Under the pieces are notes generated by a model. The model ran no database searches, was not told where the DNA came from, and was given only the letters and a program-made list of their open reading frames with translations. Both the position numbers and the translations under genes were made by a program. Of a stretch of 21,145 nucleotides of DNA, positions 19,965 to 21,145 are shown in pieces; the stretch's first letter is position 1; each line of letters opens with the position of its first letter. Location: the NCBI GenBank assembly GCA_947097085.1, contig CAMUQR010000007.1, forward strand, positions 1 through 21,145, written 5' to 3'. The DNA comes from an uncultured Candidatus Saccharibacteria bacterium. Lineage in GTDB: Bacteria > Patescibacteriota > Saccharimonadia > Saccharimonadales > Saccharimonadaceae.

Positions 19965-20489
19965 ATGAATATCCCATCAACATTGTTAGGTCTTATTGCG
20001 TGTCAGCCAAGTTATGGTTATGACTTGAAGCAGGAATATGATCGTTTATTCGCTGGTAAAAAACCACTAGCCTACGGTCAAGTCTATGCGACATTATCAC
20101 GTCTGGCGCGTGATCAGCAGGTGATTGTGGCGAGCGAGTCATCAGACGAAGGTCCAGACCGCAAGAAATACCAAATTACCGAAGCTGGGCAGTTGAGTTT
20201 GGAACAATGGTTATTGACGCCAGAAGCGCCACAACCAAAACTTCAAGCTGAGTTATTTACAAAAGTCGTTTTAGCAATTATGCTCAAAAAAGATGCTGGT
20301 AAATATCTCGATATTCAACGCCAAGCCCACATGGCGCGAATGCGCGAAATTAACCGCGAACGCAAAAACCATGACCTAGCATTTATGTTGTTAACAGATC
20401 ACGCTTTGTATCATATCGAAGCTGATTTGCGTTGGATTGATTTAACCGAAAGTCGTTTAACAAGTTTACAAAAGGAGTTAGCTATATGA
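19965..20489 (+). CDS. PadR-family transcriptional regulator
   Basis: 174 residues. The winged-helix domain starts NIPSTLLGLIACQPSYGYDL, with GQVYATLSRLARDQ (recognition helix and wing) and RKKYQITEAGQ; these are PadR hallmarks. The C-terminal half is a helical dimerisation region. PadR proteins beside ABC transporters usually repress them and respond to drugs or peptides. The start is fixed by the promoter 6 nt upstream; an upstream TTG in frame is the -35 box. Its TGA overlaps the ABC ATPase ATG by 4 nt (ATGA), so regulator and transporter are one operon. Confidence 0.93.
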   Translation: MNIPSTLLGLIACQPSYGYDLKQEYDRLFAGKKPLAYGQVYATLSRLARDQQVIVASESSDEGPDRKKYQITEAGQLSLEQWLLTPEAPQPKLQAELFTKVVLAIMLKKDAGKYLDIQRQAHMARMREINRERKNHDLAFMLLTDHALYHIEADLRWIDLTESRLTSLQKELAI

Positions 20490-21145
20490 GCATCATAGAA
20501 GCCAAAAATATCAAAAAAGCCTTCGGCAAAAAAACCTTAGCCTTGCGCGGGGCGAATCTGGCAGTCGAACCAGGCGAGATTGTCGCAGTGATGGGACCGA
20601 GTGGTTCTGGTAAATCAACTTTGCTGCATTGTCTGGCGGGTATTTTAAAAATCGACTCAGGTGAGGTGCGGTTTGAGGGTGAAAATATCGGCAAAATGTC
20701 TGATAAAAAACGCAATCAACTACGTCGTGAGAAGTTTGGTTTCGTGTTTCAGTTTTCACAATTAGTGCCAGAGTTGACGGCGCTCGATAACGTAGCGTTA
20801 CCACTATTGATTAACGGCGTCAATAAAACCGAAGCTTACACTAAAGCTAAAGCCTGGCTCAAAAAAGTTGGCGTTGAAGCCGTGGCTAATCAAATTCCTG
20901 GTGAATTGTCGGGCGGTCAAGCTCAGCGCGTGGCTGTAGCCCGAGCGATGGTGATTGAGCCAAAAATCTTGTTTGCTGATGAGCCAACTGGTTCACTGGA
21001 TTCGCTCAACTCCGAAAAAGTGATGGATTTATTTATTAAAACCGCCAAAGAAGTTGGCACGACGGTAATTATGGTGACGCATGAACCGACTATCGCAGCT
21101 TATGCTGACCGTTCAGTGATTGTGCGTGATGGCGTGGTGACAGGA
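20486..21145 (+). CDS. ABC transporter ATP-binding protein, MacB/LolD type (3' end outside window)
   Basis: 220 codons to the window edge with no stop. Motifs in order: Walker A GPSGSGKST, Q-loop FVFQFSQL, signature LSGGQAQRVAVARA, Walker B ILFADEPTGSLDS, and H-loop MVTHE. The MSDKKRNQLRREKFGFVFQ spacing and EPTGSLDS are typical of the MacB/LolD/FtsE group, which pairs with FtsX-like permeases that export peptides or move lipoproteins. The permease should lie just downstream. AAAAGGAG precedes the ATG, and the gene is coupled to padR by ATGA. Confidence 0.95.
   Translation, partial: MSIIEAKNIKKAFGKKTLALRGANLAVEPGEIVAVMGPSGSGKSTLLHCLAGILKIDSGEVRFEGENIGKMSDKKRNQLRREKFGFVFQFSQLVPELTALDNVALPLLINGVNKTEAYTKAKAWLKKVGVEAVANQIPGELSGGQAQRVAVARAMVIEPKILFADEPTGSLDSLNSEKVMDLFIKTAKEVGTTVIMVTHEPTIAAYADRSVIVRDGVVTG

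Noticed and set aside
1..21145. Insertion sequences or prophage
   Set aside because: No transposase, recombinase or phage gene and no terminal inverted repeats with target duplications were seen on either strand.

Overview
The window looks like part of a small, compact bacterial genome of the Patescibacteria/CPR type, most likely a Saccharibacterium (TM7). This is inferred from a gene-dense layout with 4-nt ATGA overlaps, moderate-to-low GC, several reduced or short versions of normal proteins (TsaB, ComEC, DUF1846), a secreted protein ending in Cys-rich 'CPDGYVLN..TNRC' repeats, and many promoters whose -10 box sits directly against the start codon. TGA is used as an ordinary stop (for example in the TfoX-like gene), so this is not a recoded code-25 lineage. 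The lineage call rests on gene content and style, not on a marker phylogeny.

Positions 1-3150 are an accessory cluster of small enzymes, all on the + strand: the tail of a probable nucleoside-deoxyribosyltransferase-like protein, a TfoX N-terminal-domain protein, a NUDIX hydrolase, a nucleotidyltransferase-like/NUDIX fusion, a GNAT acetyltransferase and another NUDIX hydrolase. It runs into ileS by an ATGA overlap. Both stand-alone NUDIX genes lie between direct repeats made from the end of a neighbouring gene. The 3' end of the TfoX gene (92 bp) is repeated after the first NUDIX gene. The 5' end of ileS (68 bp) is repeated before the second. Both stray copies keep a ribosome binding site, a start codon and a stop that overlaps the next ATG. 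This paired architecture is the most unusual feature of the window.

Positions 3145-11434 hold a type-2-like isoleucyl-tRNA synthetase (with a HIGH-motif change and an in-frame palindromic insertion), a NAPE-PLD-like metallo-beta-lactamase-fold hydrolase, an SPFH/band-7 membrane protein, a small multi-pass membrane protein, YebC, a secreted Cys-repeat protein and, on the - strand, an O6-alkylguanine-DNA alkyltransferase. Rho-independent terminators separate several of these, so most are single-gene transcripts.

Positions 11450-17740 hold tRNA-Pro(CGG), a Bcp-type peroxiredoxin, phosphoglycerate mutase, ruvC, a short DUF1846 protein, ruvA, tRNA-Lys(UUU) on the - strand, a ComEC-like channel without its nuclease-like domain, tsaE and a short tsaB. 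Themes are recombination and DNA uptake (RuvC, RuvA, ComEC) and t6A tRNA modification (TsaE, TsaB).

Positions 17740-21145 hold ribonuclease Y, a fourth NUDIX domain protein overlapping the end of rny, and a PadR regulator with a palindromic operator on its own promoter. The PadR gene is translationally coupled to an ABC-transporter ATPase that runs off the window.
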